Source of the DNA: JACRPH01 sp041665465
Lineage (GTDB): Archaea; Nanobdellota; Nanobdellia; Woesearchaeales; GW2011-AR9
Assembly (NCBI GenBank): GCA_041665465.1
Contig: JBAYIU010000001.1
Location: 310,001-374,000 of the forward strand
Direction: 5' to 3'
Length of the DNA: 64,000 bases
The notes below the pieces were generated by a model, which was given only the letters and a program-made list of their open reading frames with translations, ran no database searches and was not told the origin of the DNA. The number at the start of each line of letters is the position of its first letter. Position 1 is the stretch's first letter. This document shows positions 26,489-35,412 of the stretch, piece by piece. The position numbers and the translations under genes were made by a program.

Positions 26489-27496
26489 GTTTCGTACACA
26501 CATCGTGGCATAACTTCCTTTGCCTAAAGTAAATGTAAGGGTTACTTTCTGTTTTCCAGAATTTAATTCATCTTGTTCTAACTTCCCAATCTTCAGATCT
26601 TTCACTTCCACAAATCCCGCTCTTTCTTCTCCTTCTAAAGTAAGTTCAGGAATCTGTTTGATAATGAAATCAGAATAAGTAATCTTTTCTTTTCTGAGAA
26701 TCCCTTCAATAATTGATTTGCTTTCTTCATCTTTAATCAGATCATCTCCACCAAAGCCCACGATGGGAATCTTAAGATCCTTAAACTTATCTGCATCATC
26801 AACAAAGACTAATTTACCTTCAGAATAATCCACTTCATGTACCTTCTTGCAATTATGTTTAAGATATTCAACAAGAGTTTCGTTCCAGAGATAACTTTGA
26901 TAGGCGTTAACATACATTCTCAACAATCTCATGGTAACTTTCTTTAACGCACCTACATAATCTTGAGGATGTTCTTGTAACCAATCTCGCCCATGGTAAT
27001 CGTCAACCAACTCTGCTGCCTTCTTAAAGTCCTTTTTCACCAGACTTCTTCCGATTTCCACATTATGTTCAGAGAAACGTTGTTCGTCAAAATAGTTAGG
27101 ACAATAGTGGAGAGAGGTTATTTTGGTTTTAGGTTCTAAGTTTCTAACCACAATAGTAAATTGGTTCCCTTCTAGATCACCTAGACAAATGGGCACATCC
27201 CCATAGCCTAAGAATTTTAAAGTTAAGGTATCTAGTTTAACTTGCAACAATCTTTCTTTAGTTGTGCCAAAGACAGAACAAATCTGTTCGGTTACTGCTT
27301 TCTTGTCTTTATTCCCAGCTACTCCAAAGTTCTTTTCTGGAAGACGTAAAGTTTGGCTTAGTTTTTTTATTGCTCCAAGAGTATTTTCTTCTCGTTTACT
27401 TAACTTGAAGTATAGATACTTACCATTATCCTTTACGGGTATATTACTAACTTCTTTAACCACAAAATCTTCAGGAAGTTGTTTGAGAGTATACAT
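26477..27496 (-). CDS. truD: tRNA pseudouridine synthase TruD
   Basis: Forms pseudouridine in tRNA (position 13 in E. coli; archaeal members may also modify 35). Motifs: FVVKEVSNIP near residue 10, FGVAGNKDKKAVTEQICSV near 57-76 (catalytic Asp within NKDK), NYFDEQRFSEHNVEIGRSLV near 134 and a C-terminal half with MRLLRMYVNAYQSYLWNETL near 190. The length of 339 residues is slightly short for archaea. The convergent overlap with the TrmB gene is 12 bases. Confidence 0.95.
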   Translation of the reverse strand: MYTLKQLPEDFVVKEVSNIPVKDNGKYLYFKLSKREENTLGAIKKLSQTLRLPEKNFGVAGNKDKKAVTEQICSVFGTTKERLLQVKLDTLTLKFLGYGDVPICLGDLEGNQFTIVVRNLEPKTKITSLHYCPNYFDEQRFSEHNVEIGRSLVKKDFKKAAELVDDYHGRDWLQEHPQDYVGALKKVTMRLLRMYVNAYQSYLWNETLVEYLKHNCKKVHEVDYSEGKLVFVDDADKFKDLKIPIVGFGGDDLIKDEESKSIIEGILRKEKITYSDFIIKQIPELTLEGEERAGFVEVKDLKIGKLEQDELNSGKQKVTLTFTLGKGSYATMCVRNLFS

Positions 27497-27531
27497 AATA
27501 TTAGAAAATCCACTTCACTTAAAAAACTTAA

Positions 27532-28041
27532 CTAAAATCTATATTCCATAAAGACCATCTTGGCATTATGTGGATCGTCAAAGAAAATCTCGCTCTGACA
27601 ACGATCAAAGAATTCAAATGCAGCTCCTTCATTCTGTTTAATCTTCTTACGATAAACTAATTCTGCCGGAAATCCTCTCCCCAACTGTTCTATTCCCACA
27701 ACAAAACCTTTCTCTCCCAGCCATAAGTGGAATTTATGTGGTGCTTTAAACTGAGAATAATTCAAGCAATTAGATCCAGCTTCATTCAAGAAGTAAGCCA
27801 CTTCATCTTGATCGTTGTAACGTAACCAATTATATAAATCAACTTTCTGACTCAGTCGATGAGAATATTCTCCGTTAATCAAATCGACCACTTTCCACTT
27901 CGAATCTCCATACCGTTGAAGTATTTGAGAATGATCTTGTACTTCTACCTCTTGGTCATGAATGACAAATTCTTGATGATTACTCTTATATTTGATTCTA
28001 TTCAGAGATTCGAGAAAAGTTCTTCTGAAATTAAGGACCAT
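27532..28041 (-). CDS. Hypothetical protein, 169 aa
   Basis: No family is recognised. The protein is soluble, aromatic and charged (HKFHLWLGEKGFVVGIEQLG; EFFDRCQSEIFFDDPHNAK) with no membrane segment. It lies upstream of truD on the same strand, 35 bases apart, and could share its mRNA. The ATG at 28041 is used, with an A/T-rich 5' region shared divergently with the tRNA-Lys promoter. Confidence 0.68.
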   Translation of the reverse strand: MVLNFRRTFLESLNRIKYKSNHQEFVIHDQEVEVQDHSQILQRYGDSKWKVVDLINGEYSHRLSQKVDLYNWLRYNDQDEVAYFLNEAGSNCLNYSQFKAPHKFHLWLGEKGFVVGIEQLGRGFPAELVYRKKIKQNEGAAFEFFDRCQSEIFFDDPHNAKMVFMEYRF

Positions 28042-28081
28042 ATTAGGGAGTAAATCGTTGAAAAATTTAAACTTACCGTAA

Positions 28082-28090
28082 CATTTATAA
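28082..28090 (+). promoter_or_regulatory. TATA-like box of tRNA-Lys
   Basis: catttataa lies about 30 bases before the first base of the tRNA, the expected archaeal spacing for a start just before the tRNA. Confidence 0.5.
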
Positions 28091-28116
28091 TAAATTTACG
28101 GTTTTAAGAGTGCAGT

Positions 28117-28220
28117 GGGCCGGTAGCTTAGCTTGGTACCTTTGCTCTAACCGGTGCAAGGCAAGAGATAGCGCGAGACTCTTAATCTTGAGGTCGGGGG
28201 TTCAAATCCCCTCCGGCCCG
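28117..28220 (+). tRNA. tRNA-Lys(CTT) with D-loop intron
   Basis: The acceptor arms GGGCCGG (28117-28123) and CCGGCCC (28213-28219) pair fully, with discriminator G. The anticodon stem CGAGA/TCTTG encloses CTCTTAA with anticodon CTT (Lys). The T-arm is GGGGG-TTCAAAT-CCCCT (one wobble pair). The gene is 104 bases against an expected 74, because 30 bases are inserted in the D-loop (28138-28167). With these removed the D-arm reads GCTT-AGCTTGGTA-TAGC, with one mismatched pair at the loop side. No CCA is encoded. Confidence 0.92.
28138..28167 (+). other. Intron in the D-loop of tRNA-Lys
   Basis: Exon bases CTTG (28132-28135) pair with CAAG (28162-28165) near the intron end, giving a 4-bp central helix. 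A 3-base bulge GTA (28136-28138) separates it from an inner stem (28139-28145 with 28156-28161). Bases AGA (28166-28168) form the second bulge. This is the bulge-helix-bulge shape cut by archaeal tRNA endonuclease. Cuts after the second base of each bulge remove exactly 30 bases. Confidence 0.75.
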
Positions 28221-28282
28221 CTTTTTATTATTCTTAACTAACTAAATCGTTATAAACCTCTTCTTAATACCGTTAAAGTAAG

Positions 28283-28927
28283 GTGGTAAGTCGCAAAGAA
28301 AAGGTTCGAGCACTAGAATTCCTAGCGGGGATGTTAGAACGTTCTCAGAAGTATACTATCGGAGAACTAGATGCAGAACACATTCTAGCCACCACAGAAG
28401 CTCCAGAGAAAAAGCGATCAATTTCCGTAATTCTAGCTAATTACCAAGGAAGTAGTGCGGATTATATTCATCGAGTAGCTCAAAATGCACAACAAGGTAT
28501 TTTTACTTGCCCAGTATTATACAAAGACGAAAAAACTGCTTTTGTGCGCATGGTGGACACTAATCTCTCTTGGAGAACAGACAGAAGTCTAAAACAGTAT
28601 GCTCCACAAGAAGTTAATTCTATGGTTTCTCTACGTAGAATTGAGAAAGAGATATTGGAACAGCAAGGGAATAGAATTCTATCCTATTACCAACCCCCAA
28701 GGGAGAGATTAGAAGAAAACTTACGCATAATGATTATGAGAGAAGTTATGCTTGATTATAGCCATATTGGTCCTGGAGATCAAGGATATGGATTCGTTCA
28801 TGATCGTCCTTCTATCGATTATAAAATCCCTCAAGAGATTATCTCTGGAAACAGTGCTGCGGAGTTTAAAGGAGAACCTGATCGAAGAGATCGTCGTATC
28901 GTCTCAATTGTACCCATCACCCTCTAA
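28283..28927 (+). CDS. Hypothetical protein, 214 aa
   Basis: No family is recognised. The N-terminal helices (residues 1-60) are followed by a mixed region and a Pro/Asp/Arg-rich tail. No Cys pairs or membrane segment beyond one Cys at about 75. The GTG at 28283 is chosen because a TATA-like gttataaac at about 28249-28257 puts the transcript start close to it, so the mRNA is probably leaderless. Confidence 0.68.
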   Translation: MVSRKEKVRALEFLAGMLERSQKYTIGELDAEHILATTEAPEKKRSISVILANYQGSSADYIHRVAQNAQQGIFTCPVLYKDEKTAFVRMVDTNLSWRTDRSLKQYAPQEVNSMVSLRRIEKEILEQQGNRILSYYQPPRERLEENLRIMIMREVMLDYSHIGPGDQGYGFVHDRPSIDYKIPQEIISGNSAAEFKGEPDRRDRRIVSIVPITL

Positions 28928-28931
28928 ATAA

Positions 28932-29369
28932 TTATTCAATCATAAACCCCTCTTTCTTAATCTCATCAATCAAATAATGAATTTGTTGTTCTTTGATAGG
29001 AAACCTTTGATTAAGTTTCTCTAAGAAATCATCCAAGTCCCGGATATTCTTATGCACAGTTTCAATCATAAAGTCCCAACCATTATTAATCTTATACATT
29101 GAATTTACTCCAGAATGCAAAGTAAGATGTTTCTTCAATTCATCTTTTGTAGAACTTTCTACCTTTAGAAAGACTTGAGCATGAACATGATATCCCAGTT
29201 TAGGAAAATTAAGCAGAGTAGTATTTTTAACGATAAAATTTACCTCAGCTTCTTTAAGCAGATCAAACAAAGTAGAAATAGGAATATGAGTACGCTTACT
29301 TATCTCGGTTAATTTCTGACGTGAATTTTCTCGTAAACTGTTCAACAGAGATATTATTTTTTGTTCCAT
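28932..29369 (-). CDS. Lrp/AsnC-type regulator, paralogue A
   Basis: A 145-residue one-HTH regulator. The HTH is at residues 1-50 (ISLLNSLRENSRQKLTEISK, then PISTLFDLLKEA) and an Lrp effector domain runs to the end. The last 40 residues are nearly identical to the 30441-30878 protein, so the two are recent duplicates. The longer frame to 29459 is rejected because the ATG at 29369 gives exactly the paralogue's length. It lies divergent from the tandem Lrp gene. Confidence 0.85.
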   Translation of the reverse strand: MEQKIISLLNSLRENSRQKLTEISKRTHIPISTLFDLLKEAEVNFIVKNTTLLNFPKLGYHVHAQVFLKVESSTKDELKKHLTLHSGVNSMYKINNGWDFMIETVHKNIRDLDDFLEKLNQRFPIKEQQIHYLIDEIKKEGFMIE

Positions 29370-29452
29370 ATTACGTAATCCTTCTAAAATAACCGGAAGA
29401 TTTTTAATTATTAAATACCTTTTACCAAAAAACAGAACAATATCAAATAAAG

Positions 29453-30439
29453 ATGCCAAATAAATATAAAATAATCAGGGATAAGCTTGATTTGAAGATA
29501 TTAGCAGAACTAGATAGAAATTCTCGAGAAAGTTATACTGAGATTGGAAAGAGAGTAAAACTTAGCAAACAAGCAGTGAAAATCCGAATGGACAAAATGG
29601 TAATGGATGGAGTAATTGACCACTTCATTACTTGCATTAACATTGCGGGTTTTGGATACGTTCCCTATACTATTTATTTATCACTTCACAACCTCTCTGA
29701 GGCAAAAAAGAAAGAGATGATTAATTATCTAATAGGAAAAGGCTACATTAACAAAGTATTGATCTTTGACGGACAATATGATATGGAGTTAGGCATTCCT
29801 GCTAGAAATCCTTATGAACTACAACAGAAACTTTCTGAGGTATACACTAACTTTTCTGAACAGATCAGAAGCAACAAACGCTTACTCTTGGTAGACACCC
29901 ATTTCTATCCCCGTAGTTTCCTCTTAAATACTAAAAGACTGCCTCTGCCTTTAGACAAAGGATTTCATCGTCGTAATCTCCTTCCGCCAAGAATCAAAGA
30001 AACTGATCTTAAGATCTTAGAATTCCTAGACAAAGATCCCCGAATTCCAGCTACACAAATAGCCCAAAAACTCAAACTCCCCGTTCAGACCATTATTAAC
30101 AGAATAAGGTTTATGGAAAATAACCAAGTAATCATGGGGTATACCATGATACTTAACGATACCAAATATTTTATGGGGCACACCATCTTGATAGAATTTA
30201 GTTCGATTCCAGAAGAATTGGAGCGAGAACTAGTGAGTTTCTTATCCTCCCACCCAAATATCGTCTTTGTAGCAAAGACTTTTGGGGAGTTTGATTACTT
30301 AATAAATATCGAATATCTTAATATCCAAGATTATCGAAATTTTGTAGAAGAGTTCAAGAGAAGGTTTTATCGCAACCTCAAATCATTTATTCCCCTCTTG
30401 ATTAGTAATTTCCCGAAAATGACTTTCTTTCCACGTTAA
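29453..30439 (+). CDS. Tandem Lrp/AsnC-family regulator
   Basis: A 328-residue double-module regulator: HTH 1 at residues 10-55 (LDLKILAELDRNSRESYTEI), effector domain to about 160, HTH 2 at about 182-228 (TDLKILEFLDKDPRIPATQI) and a second effector domain ending MTFFPR. It has the same design as the 12536-13474 gene. It stands between two duplicated short Lrp genes on the opposite strand; its 5' end abuts paralogue A head-to-head and its stop abuts paralogue B's stop with a 1-base gap. Confidence 0.87.
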   Translation: MPNKYKIIRDKLDLKILAELDRNSRESYTEIGKRVKLSKQAVKIRMDKMVMDGVIDHFITCINIAGFGYVPYTIYLSLHNLSEAKKKEMINYLIGKGYINKVLIFDGQYDMELGIPARNPYELQQKLSEVYTNFSEQIRSNKRLLLVDTHFYPRSFLLNTKRLPLPLDKGFHRRNLLPPRIKETDLKILEFLDKDPRIPATQIAQKLKLPVQTIINRIRFMENNQVIMGYTMILNDTKYFMGHTILIEFSSIPEELERELVSFLSSHPNIVFVAKTFGEFDYLINIEYLNIQDYRNFVEEFKRRFYRNLKSFIPLLISNFPKMTFFPR

Positions 30440-30440
30440 T

Positions 30441-30878
30441 TCAACTTACCTGAAATCCTTCTTTCTTAATTTCATCAATCAGATAATGAATTTGTTGTTC
30501 TTTGATAGGAAACCTTTGATTGAGTTTCTCTAAGAAATCATCCAATTCCCGGATATTCTTATGTACAGTTTCAATCATAAAGTCCCAACCATTATTGGTC
30601 TTGTAAAGAGAATTCACACAAGGGTTAAGAGTTAGATGTTTTCTTAATTCTTCTTTAGTTATCTGGTCCACCTTCAGAAACACCTGAGCATGAGCATGAT
30701 AACCAAGATTAAAGAAGTTAAGCAGCACGGTGTTCTTAGTAACCAAGCTTCCTTGAACTTCTTTGAGCACATCGAACAGAGTAGAAATAGGGATATTGGT
30801 CTGTTTGCTGATTTCAGTCAGCTTTCTGCGAGAGTCCTCTCTTAACGCCGAAATCAGCTGAAGATGTCTAGATGTCAT
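30441..30878 (-). CDS. Lrp/AsnC-type regulator, paralogue B
   Basis: A 145-residue one-HTH regulator with HTH PISTLFDVLKEV near residue 28 and an effector domain of the same design as paralogue A. The two share almost the whole C-terminus (WDFMIETVHKNIR, then LEKLNQRFPIKEQQIHYLID), and their DNA is also close, suggesting recent duplication around the tandem Lrp gene. It is divergent from the AbrB/PhoU-like gene at 31017. Confidence 0.86.
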   Translation of the reverse strand: MTSRHLQLISALREDSRRKLTEISKQTNIPISTLFDVLKEVQGSLVTKNTVLLNFFNLGYHAHAQVFLKVDQITKEELRKHLTLNPCVNSLYKTNNGWDFMIETVHKNIRELDDFLEKLNQRFPIKEQQIHYLIDEIKKEGFQVS

Positions 30879-31016
30879 AATGGAAATTTTCCGTACCCCC
30901 CGATAGGTTTACGGCAGGGAGACACATATATATACTTTCGCCAATTATAATTATTATCCCTAATTATATCATTATATTTAGAAAAGTATTTATATTACCT
31001 AATATCTATATTAAAA

Positions 31017-31973
31017 ATGAAACGAAAGATTAACCAAGTAGGCACAGGAACCCTTACAATTAGCTTACCGAGTAAATGGGTGGAAGAGTGTGAATTAAAG
31101 AAAGGGGATGAATTGGAAATTACCCAAGAAGGAAGGAAATTACTTCTTTCACCAGAGGAAGTAAGAAAAGAGGTTAAAACCATCTCTTTTGAGATTAAAG
31201 ATAAACCGTGGCGTTGGGCTAGAAAATTTCTGTATAGCAGTTACAAGCAAGGATATGATGAAATAACCTTTCGGTTTAGTAAACCAGAAATGATTGACGA
31301 CATCAGTAAAGAACTGAACAACCTGATTGGGATGGAAATTGTTTCGCACAAAATAAACTCTTGTGTAATCAAGAATGTAGCCTCCCCCTTAAAAGAATCT
31401 TTTAATGATTTAGTAAACAAGGCGTTTTTAGTTACTATTGCGATGGGAGAGGATATATTGAACTCTTTAAAGATTGGGAAGACTTCTTCTTTAAACCTAA
31501 TCCGCAAGCAGGAAGAAACCCAGAATAAATTAACCCTCGCGGGAGTAAGATTGCTTCATGAATATAATTTCTCTTTAGTAAAAGATCCACAGATTACTTA
31601 TATGGTGGTGTCGTTATTAGAAGCTATTGGTGACGACCTAAAATATATCTGTAATTTTTATCAAGACAAGATAATTAAACTTAGTCCGAGAGTAGAGACG
31701 TTATTCTCTAAGTTTATCGATTTATTAAAGAACAATTATTATCTTTATAACAAGTTTGATGTGGAAAAACACTTGCAGATAGCGGAAGAGAAATATGAAC
31801 TTATCAACTTCTATGCAGGTAAATCTCAAGCAGGAGAATTATCAGCATTAATTGCGTATCTTCAAGGAGCAATGGTAAAGCTGTATGACATTGAAAGAGA
31901 ATTATTCTACCGCGATATAGATCAATCACCAGGAGTAGGATTAGATTTAGATAAAGATGAAAAGAAAAGTTAA
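31017..31973 (+). CDS. AbrB-domain/PhoU-like regulator 1
   Basis: A 318-residue protein. The N-terminal AbrB/SpoVT domain (VGTGTLTISLPSKWVEECEL, residues 8-27, then KKGDELEITQEG) is followed by a mostly helical PhoU-like part with two bundles. Archaeal proteins of this kind are thought to regulate phosphate or metal uptake, but no pst or transport genes are nearby. A TATA-like tatttatatta (about 30986-30996) lies about 25 bases before the ATG. The 3' end overlaps the paralogue by 17 bases. Confidence 0.85.
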   Translation: MKRKINQVGTGTLTISLPSKWVEECELKKGDELEITQEGRKLLLSPEEVRKEVKTISFEIKDKPWRWARKFLYSSYKQGYDEITFRFSKPEMIDDISKELNNLIGMEIVSHKINSCVIKNVASPLKESFNDLVNKAFLVTIAMGEDILNSLKIGKTSSLNLIRKQEETQNKLTLAGVRLLHEYNFSLVKDPQITYMVVSLLEAIGDDLKYICNFYQDKIIKLSPRVETLFSKFIDLLKNNYYLYNKFDVEKHLQIAEEKYELINFYAGKSQAGELSALIAYLQGAMVKLYDIERELFYRDIDQSPGVGLDLDKDEKKS

Positions 31974-32916
31974 TCGAGTGGGGACAGGAACCTTAACTAT
32001 CAGTTTGCCTAGTAAATGGGCCGAACAAAACCATATAACTCTCGGATCGGAGTTAGAGGTAAAGGAAGAAGGAGCGCAAATCACATTTAGCACTACCGAG
32101 ATAAAGAAAGATTCTAAACGAATTTCCTTTCATGTTGATCATCCGATTCATCGCGGAGCAAGAAAATATCTTTACTATGCATATAAGGAAGGATACGATG
32201 AGATTGAGATTACCATTGACAGCCCTGAAACATTAGCGAGGGTAATAAAAGAAGTTAATTCTCTGTTAGGTTTTGAGATCATTCGACAAACGGACAAATA
32301 TTGTTTAATCAAAAACGTTGCTTCTCCCTTAGATAGTACTTTTCCCGATTTGATAAACAAGGCCTTTCAAATTACCCTTTCGATGAGCGAAGAGACATTA
32401 CAAGCATTTAAGAATAAAGATTATTCATCCTTAGCAGAGATAAGTGAACAGGAATTTGTACAAAACAAACTAATCAACACCTCATTAAGGATGATCAATT
32501 CTAACCAATTTAAGATTAGAAACTGTGGATCATTGTACACCATGGTCTCTATATTAGAGGGGATTGCAGATAGAATGAAATATATCTGTCAACATTATAA
32601 GGACAAGAAAGTTCCGTTAGACAAAGAAACAGAAGATTATTTTGAATATTATCTTTCCTCACTTAAAGAGGCATATGAAGAATTTCATACCTTCGATGAA
32701 GAGAAGGCCCTAAGTAATGGAGTTAGAAAGAGCCATTTCTATAAAGAGTCTTGCCAAAACATCTTAATTAAATGTAAGAATGAACATAAGTTATTGGTGA
32801 ACTTTCTTAACGCGGCAGGATTATATGTTTGCGACTTAAGAGATGAGATTTATCTACTTAACAAATCCCGTCCAAAAGGAACCAAAGGGATATTTGATTC
32901 GATCAATTTAACTTAA
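31957..32916 (+). CDS. AbrB-domain/PhoU-like regulator 2
   Basis: A 319-residue paralogue of the preceding gene with the same layout: AbrB domain VGTGTLTISLPSKWAEQNHI (8-27), then helical PhoU-like repeats including CLIKNVASPLDSTFPDLINK near 113. It is translationally coupled to gene 1 by a 17-base overlap, so the two probably form a heterodimer or a matched pair. The last 4 bases overlap the third Lrp gene on the opposite strand. Confidence 0.85.
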   Translation: MKRKVNRVGTGTLTISLPSKWAEQNHITLGSELEVKEEGAQITFSTTEIKKDSKRISFHVDHPIHRGARKYLYYAYKEGYDEIEITIDSPETLARVIKEVNSLLGFEIIRQTDKYCLIKNVASPLDSTFPDLINKAFQITLSMSEETLQAFKNKDYSSLAEISEQEFVQNKLINTSLRMINSNQFKIRNCGSLYTMVSILEGIADRMKYICQHYKDKKVPLDKETEDYFEYYLSSLKEAYEEFHTFDEEKALSNGVRKSHFYKESCQNILIKCKNEHKLLVNFLNAAGLYVCDLRDEIYLLNKSRPKGTKGIFDSINLT

Positions 32917-33347
32917 CGGAATCGTTCTCGATCGATTATATTAATCACCTGATACTCCTTTAGTTCCAATACAGAAAACTTTTCTTTCAATTCTTCTAAG
33001 AACAGAGAATATTCTTTTACGTCTTTATGGACAGTTTCGAACATAAAGTCAAACCCCCCATCGATCTCATGCAGTGAATTGATAGAGGCATGGTTTTCTA
33101 AGAAAGAAGACAATCCCTTACGTTGAGCTTTATCCACTTTCAACGCAAGATGAGCATGATGGTGATATCCCAGCTTAGGAAAATCGATCAGAAGAGCATA
33201 TTTATGGATAAGATTTTCTCGCTGCATTCGATTAATCTTATCATAAATGGTAGAGATGGGCATTCCCACCGATTGAGATATCGCAGATAAACTGGTGCGA
33301 GAATCCTTTCTTAGTTCAGAGATTATCTGTCGCTCTTTTTCATCCAT
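32913..33347 (-). CDS. Lrp/AsnC-type regulator, paralogue C
   Basis: A 144-residue short Lrp protein related to A and B but more diverged (HTH SLSAISQSVGMPISTIYDKI, residues 18-37; effector region HHHAHLALKVDKAQRKGLSS). It could share a transcript with, or regulate, the genes below: it ends convergently with the PhoU-like pair and starts 130 bases above the stop-side neighbour, the DAHP-synthase-like gene end at 33363 lying just upstream on the same strand. Confidence 0.84.
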   Translation of the reverse strand: MDEKERQIISELRKDSRTSLSAISQSVGMPISTIYDKINRMQRENLIHKYALLIDFPKLGYHHHAHLALKVDKAQRKGLSSFLENHASINSLHEIDGGFDFMFETVHKDVKEYSLFLEELKEKFSVLELKEYQVINIIDRERFR

Positions 33348-33362
33348 ATTACATCACCTATT

Positions 33363-34217
33363 TTAACGATTTAAGCACCCATATATTTTCCGGGCATTAG
33401 TTACTATATCAGACAAGGTCTTAGGAGTAACTTGTTGCGAAGCATCAGTTAAAGCAGCTTCAGGGTTAAGATGAGTCTCGATCATTAAACCATTAGCTCC
33501 AGCAGCAATTGCTGCGTTGCATAAAGCAGGGATGTACTCTCTAAACCCGGTTGAGTGTGAAACATCGTAAACTATCGGAAGGTGGGTTAATCTCTTCAAT
33601 ACAGGAATAGCATCGATATCTCCACTATACCTTCTGAAACCATTTTCGGGACTTTCATAAGACCTAATCCCCCTTAGACAAAGAATAACATCTAAACACC
33701 CTTCTAGAGCAATGTACTCTGCTGCTGCTAAGAATTCTTTAATAGTAGAACATTCTCCCCGTTTTAATAATACTGCTTTTCCATGTGTCTTTGCTTCACG
33801 ACCAGCGCACCTCAATAATTCATAGGCCTTACTGTTTCTAGCCCCGATATGAACAATGGACATCTTTTCTGCAACCATAGACACATAACTTTCTCCAACT
33901 GCCTCAGAATCAGTAGGCATATCAGTTATTCTACCCGCTTCAGCTAGATATTCAAGAGCAACTTCACCCAATCCTTGGAAGGAATAGGGGCTACTTCTTG
34001 GTTTGAATGCTCCCCCTCGAAGAATATCTGCACCTGCTTCTTTAACGGCTATAGCTGTTTCGATAATCTGGTCTCTGCTTTCAATAGAACAAGGACCAGC
34101 GATGATTATGGGAGGATTATTCCCCCCTATAGTTACATTATCTAAAGTGATTACTGTATCTTGTGGATGATTTTCTCTTCCAACTAAGGGCCATTCTGTT
34201 TTATTATCTGTGCTCAT
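33363..34217 (-). CDS. DAHP/KDO8P-synthase-like PEP aldolase
   Basis: A 284-residue member of the type I DAHP synthase (AroF-beta/KDO8P) family, which condenses phosphoenolpyruvate with a sugar-phosphate aldehyde. Key residues: IIIAGPCSIES (metal Cys 43), GGAFKPRSSPY (Lys 72), VHIGARN (near 122), KRG (152-154), LRGIRSYE (Arg 185), DVSH (metal His 221), MIE (Glu 247) and D258. It departs from true DAHP synthases at the RNTLDLS and DPSH segments, so the aldehyde partner may differ. It is the last gene of an operon with a kinase-like and a dehydrogenase-like gene (14-base overlap). Confidence 0.85.
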   Translation of the reverse strand: MSTDNKTEWPLVGRENHPQDTVITLDNVTIGGNNPPIIIAGPCSIESRDQIIETAIAVKEAGADILRGGAFKPRSSPYSFQGLGEVALEYLAEAGRITDMPTDSEAVGESYVSMVAEKMSIVHIGARNSKAYELLRCAGREAKTHGKAVLLKRGECSTIKEFLAAAEYIALEGCLDVILCLRGIRSYESPENGFRRYSGDIDAIPVLKRLTHLPIVYDVSHSTGFREYIPALCNAAIAAGANGLMIETHLNPEAALTDASQQVTPKTLSDIVTNARKIYGCLNR

Positions 34218-35412
34218 TTTTTACCTCGTCATTTTTAAAAAATAATTCTACAAATTCTTTTAGTTCATGGATAACTTGCACATTTTTATCAAAATCAAAC
34301 ACATGCGTTAGTTTTTCTACTATCCTAGTGGTGTGTAAATAGTTCTCACTAACATTATAAGGATATTCAGATAGAGTTGAAGGATTAATCTTAGAATAAC
34401 TATTTAAGATTAAAAGAAGATCCATCACACAATAAATAATAACCCGCGATTCTAGAGATTGATCAGAAGAGGGAGGGGTTTTCTTAATTATAAGTATCAG
34501 TTCAATCAACTCATAATATATCTCCTTCTTCCTAGTTGAGTTAATACATGAATATATCCCAGATAATGATGAACGACCAATCAACCTAGCTAAATCCTGA
34601 GCAACATCCCCCAGATGAAGTTCTGGATCAATAAAACATATCCCTTGATCAGCGAGAATAATATTCTCCGGCTTAACGTCGCCATAAACGATAAGCTCTT
34701 GAGAAGAAGACATATCTTTTATTTGAATATTAATCAGGGCAGATATCTTAGGGATTAAATCACGTAATTTTTCTTTCCCGGTCACATTTATGGAATCAAT
34801 AACCAGTTTAGAACTTAATTCAGATAAACTTTTATTGTTAAAATTTTTAACAATGTCAGCATTACAATTATCAGAAGGGAAATCAGATAAAATCTTCGTG
34901 GGAAAATTGGAAGAGTGAATTTTTAACCAGAGCGAGATTAATTCTGAATATATCTTTTGATAAACACCTTTCAGACAGATTGATTCATTAAGAAAAGCAT
35001 TTTGTAAAGTTTCCCCCCTAACTTTCTCGGTAAACAATACTCCTCGAGAATAATCAACAGTAGTGGGAACAGGAAAAAGTATCTGTTTTAGAAAATGTAT
35101 CCTTTTCATTTCTAGAAAGAGAGTGTTTTTAGGAGAAGCAACATACTCTTGCTGCTTTTGAGATAGTTCAGAAATATCTAAGAGGGGAAATGACCTTAAA
35201 AGACTAACTTTAGATAATCCTAGAAAATTATATTTAGCGATATAGCGTTTGTCATTTACTTCAATCTCATAAACATAATTAGTGATGCTTGGAATTACAC
35301 GCTTTGAAGTAATAGTTGTGGACCCAAAGACATCTTGTATTGCTCTTTGGATAGAAATATCAACTAACTTATTTAACTCTTCTTCAAAATTAACGAGAGT
35401 TAACTCTTTCAT
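34204..35412 (-). CDS. APH/choline-kinase-like phosphotransferase
   Basis: A 402-residue kinase-fold protein. The ATP-binding Lys is in KRYIAKYNFLG (about 60), the catalytic loop is YGDVKPEN (243-250, with Tyr in place of the usual His before GD), and the metal Asp is in CFIDPELHLGD (262). This matches aminoglycoside phosphotransferase and choline/homoserine-kinase-like enzymes that phosphorylate small hydroxyl compounds. It starts by an ATGA overlap with the dehydrogenase gene and overlaps the aldolase gene by 14 bases, so its substrate probably belongs to their pathway. Confidence 0.83.
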   Translation of the reverse strand: MKELTLVNFEEELNKLVDISIQRAIQDVFGSTTITSKRVIPSITNYVYEIEVNDKRYIAKYNFLGLSKVSLLRSFPLLDISELSQKQQEYVASPKNTLFLEMKRIHFLKQILFPVPTTVDYSRGVLFTEKVRGETLQNAFLNESICLKGVYQKIYSELISLWLKIHSSNFPTKILSDFPSDNCNADIVKNFNNKSLSELSSKLVIDSINVTGKEKLRDLIPKISALINIQIKDMSSSQELIVYGDVKPENIILADQGICFIDPELHLGDVAQDLARLIGRSSLSGIYSCINSTRKKEIYYELIELILIIKKTPPSSDQSLESRVIIYCVMDLLLILNSYSKINPSTLSEYPYNVSENYLHTTRIVEKLTHVFDFDKNVQVIHELKEFVELFFKNDEVKNEHR

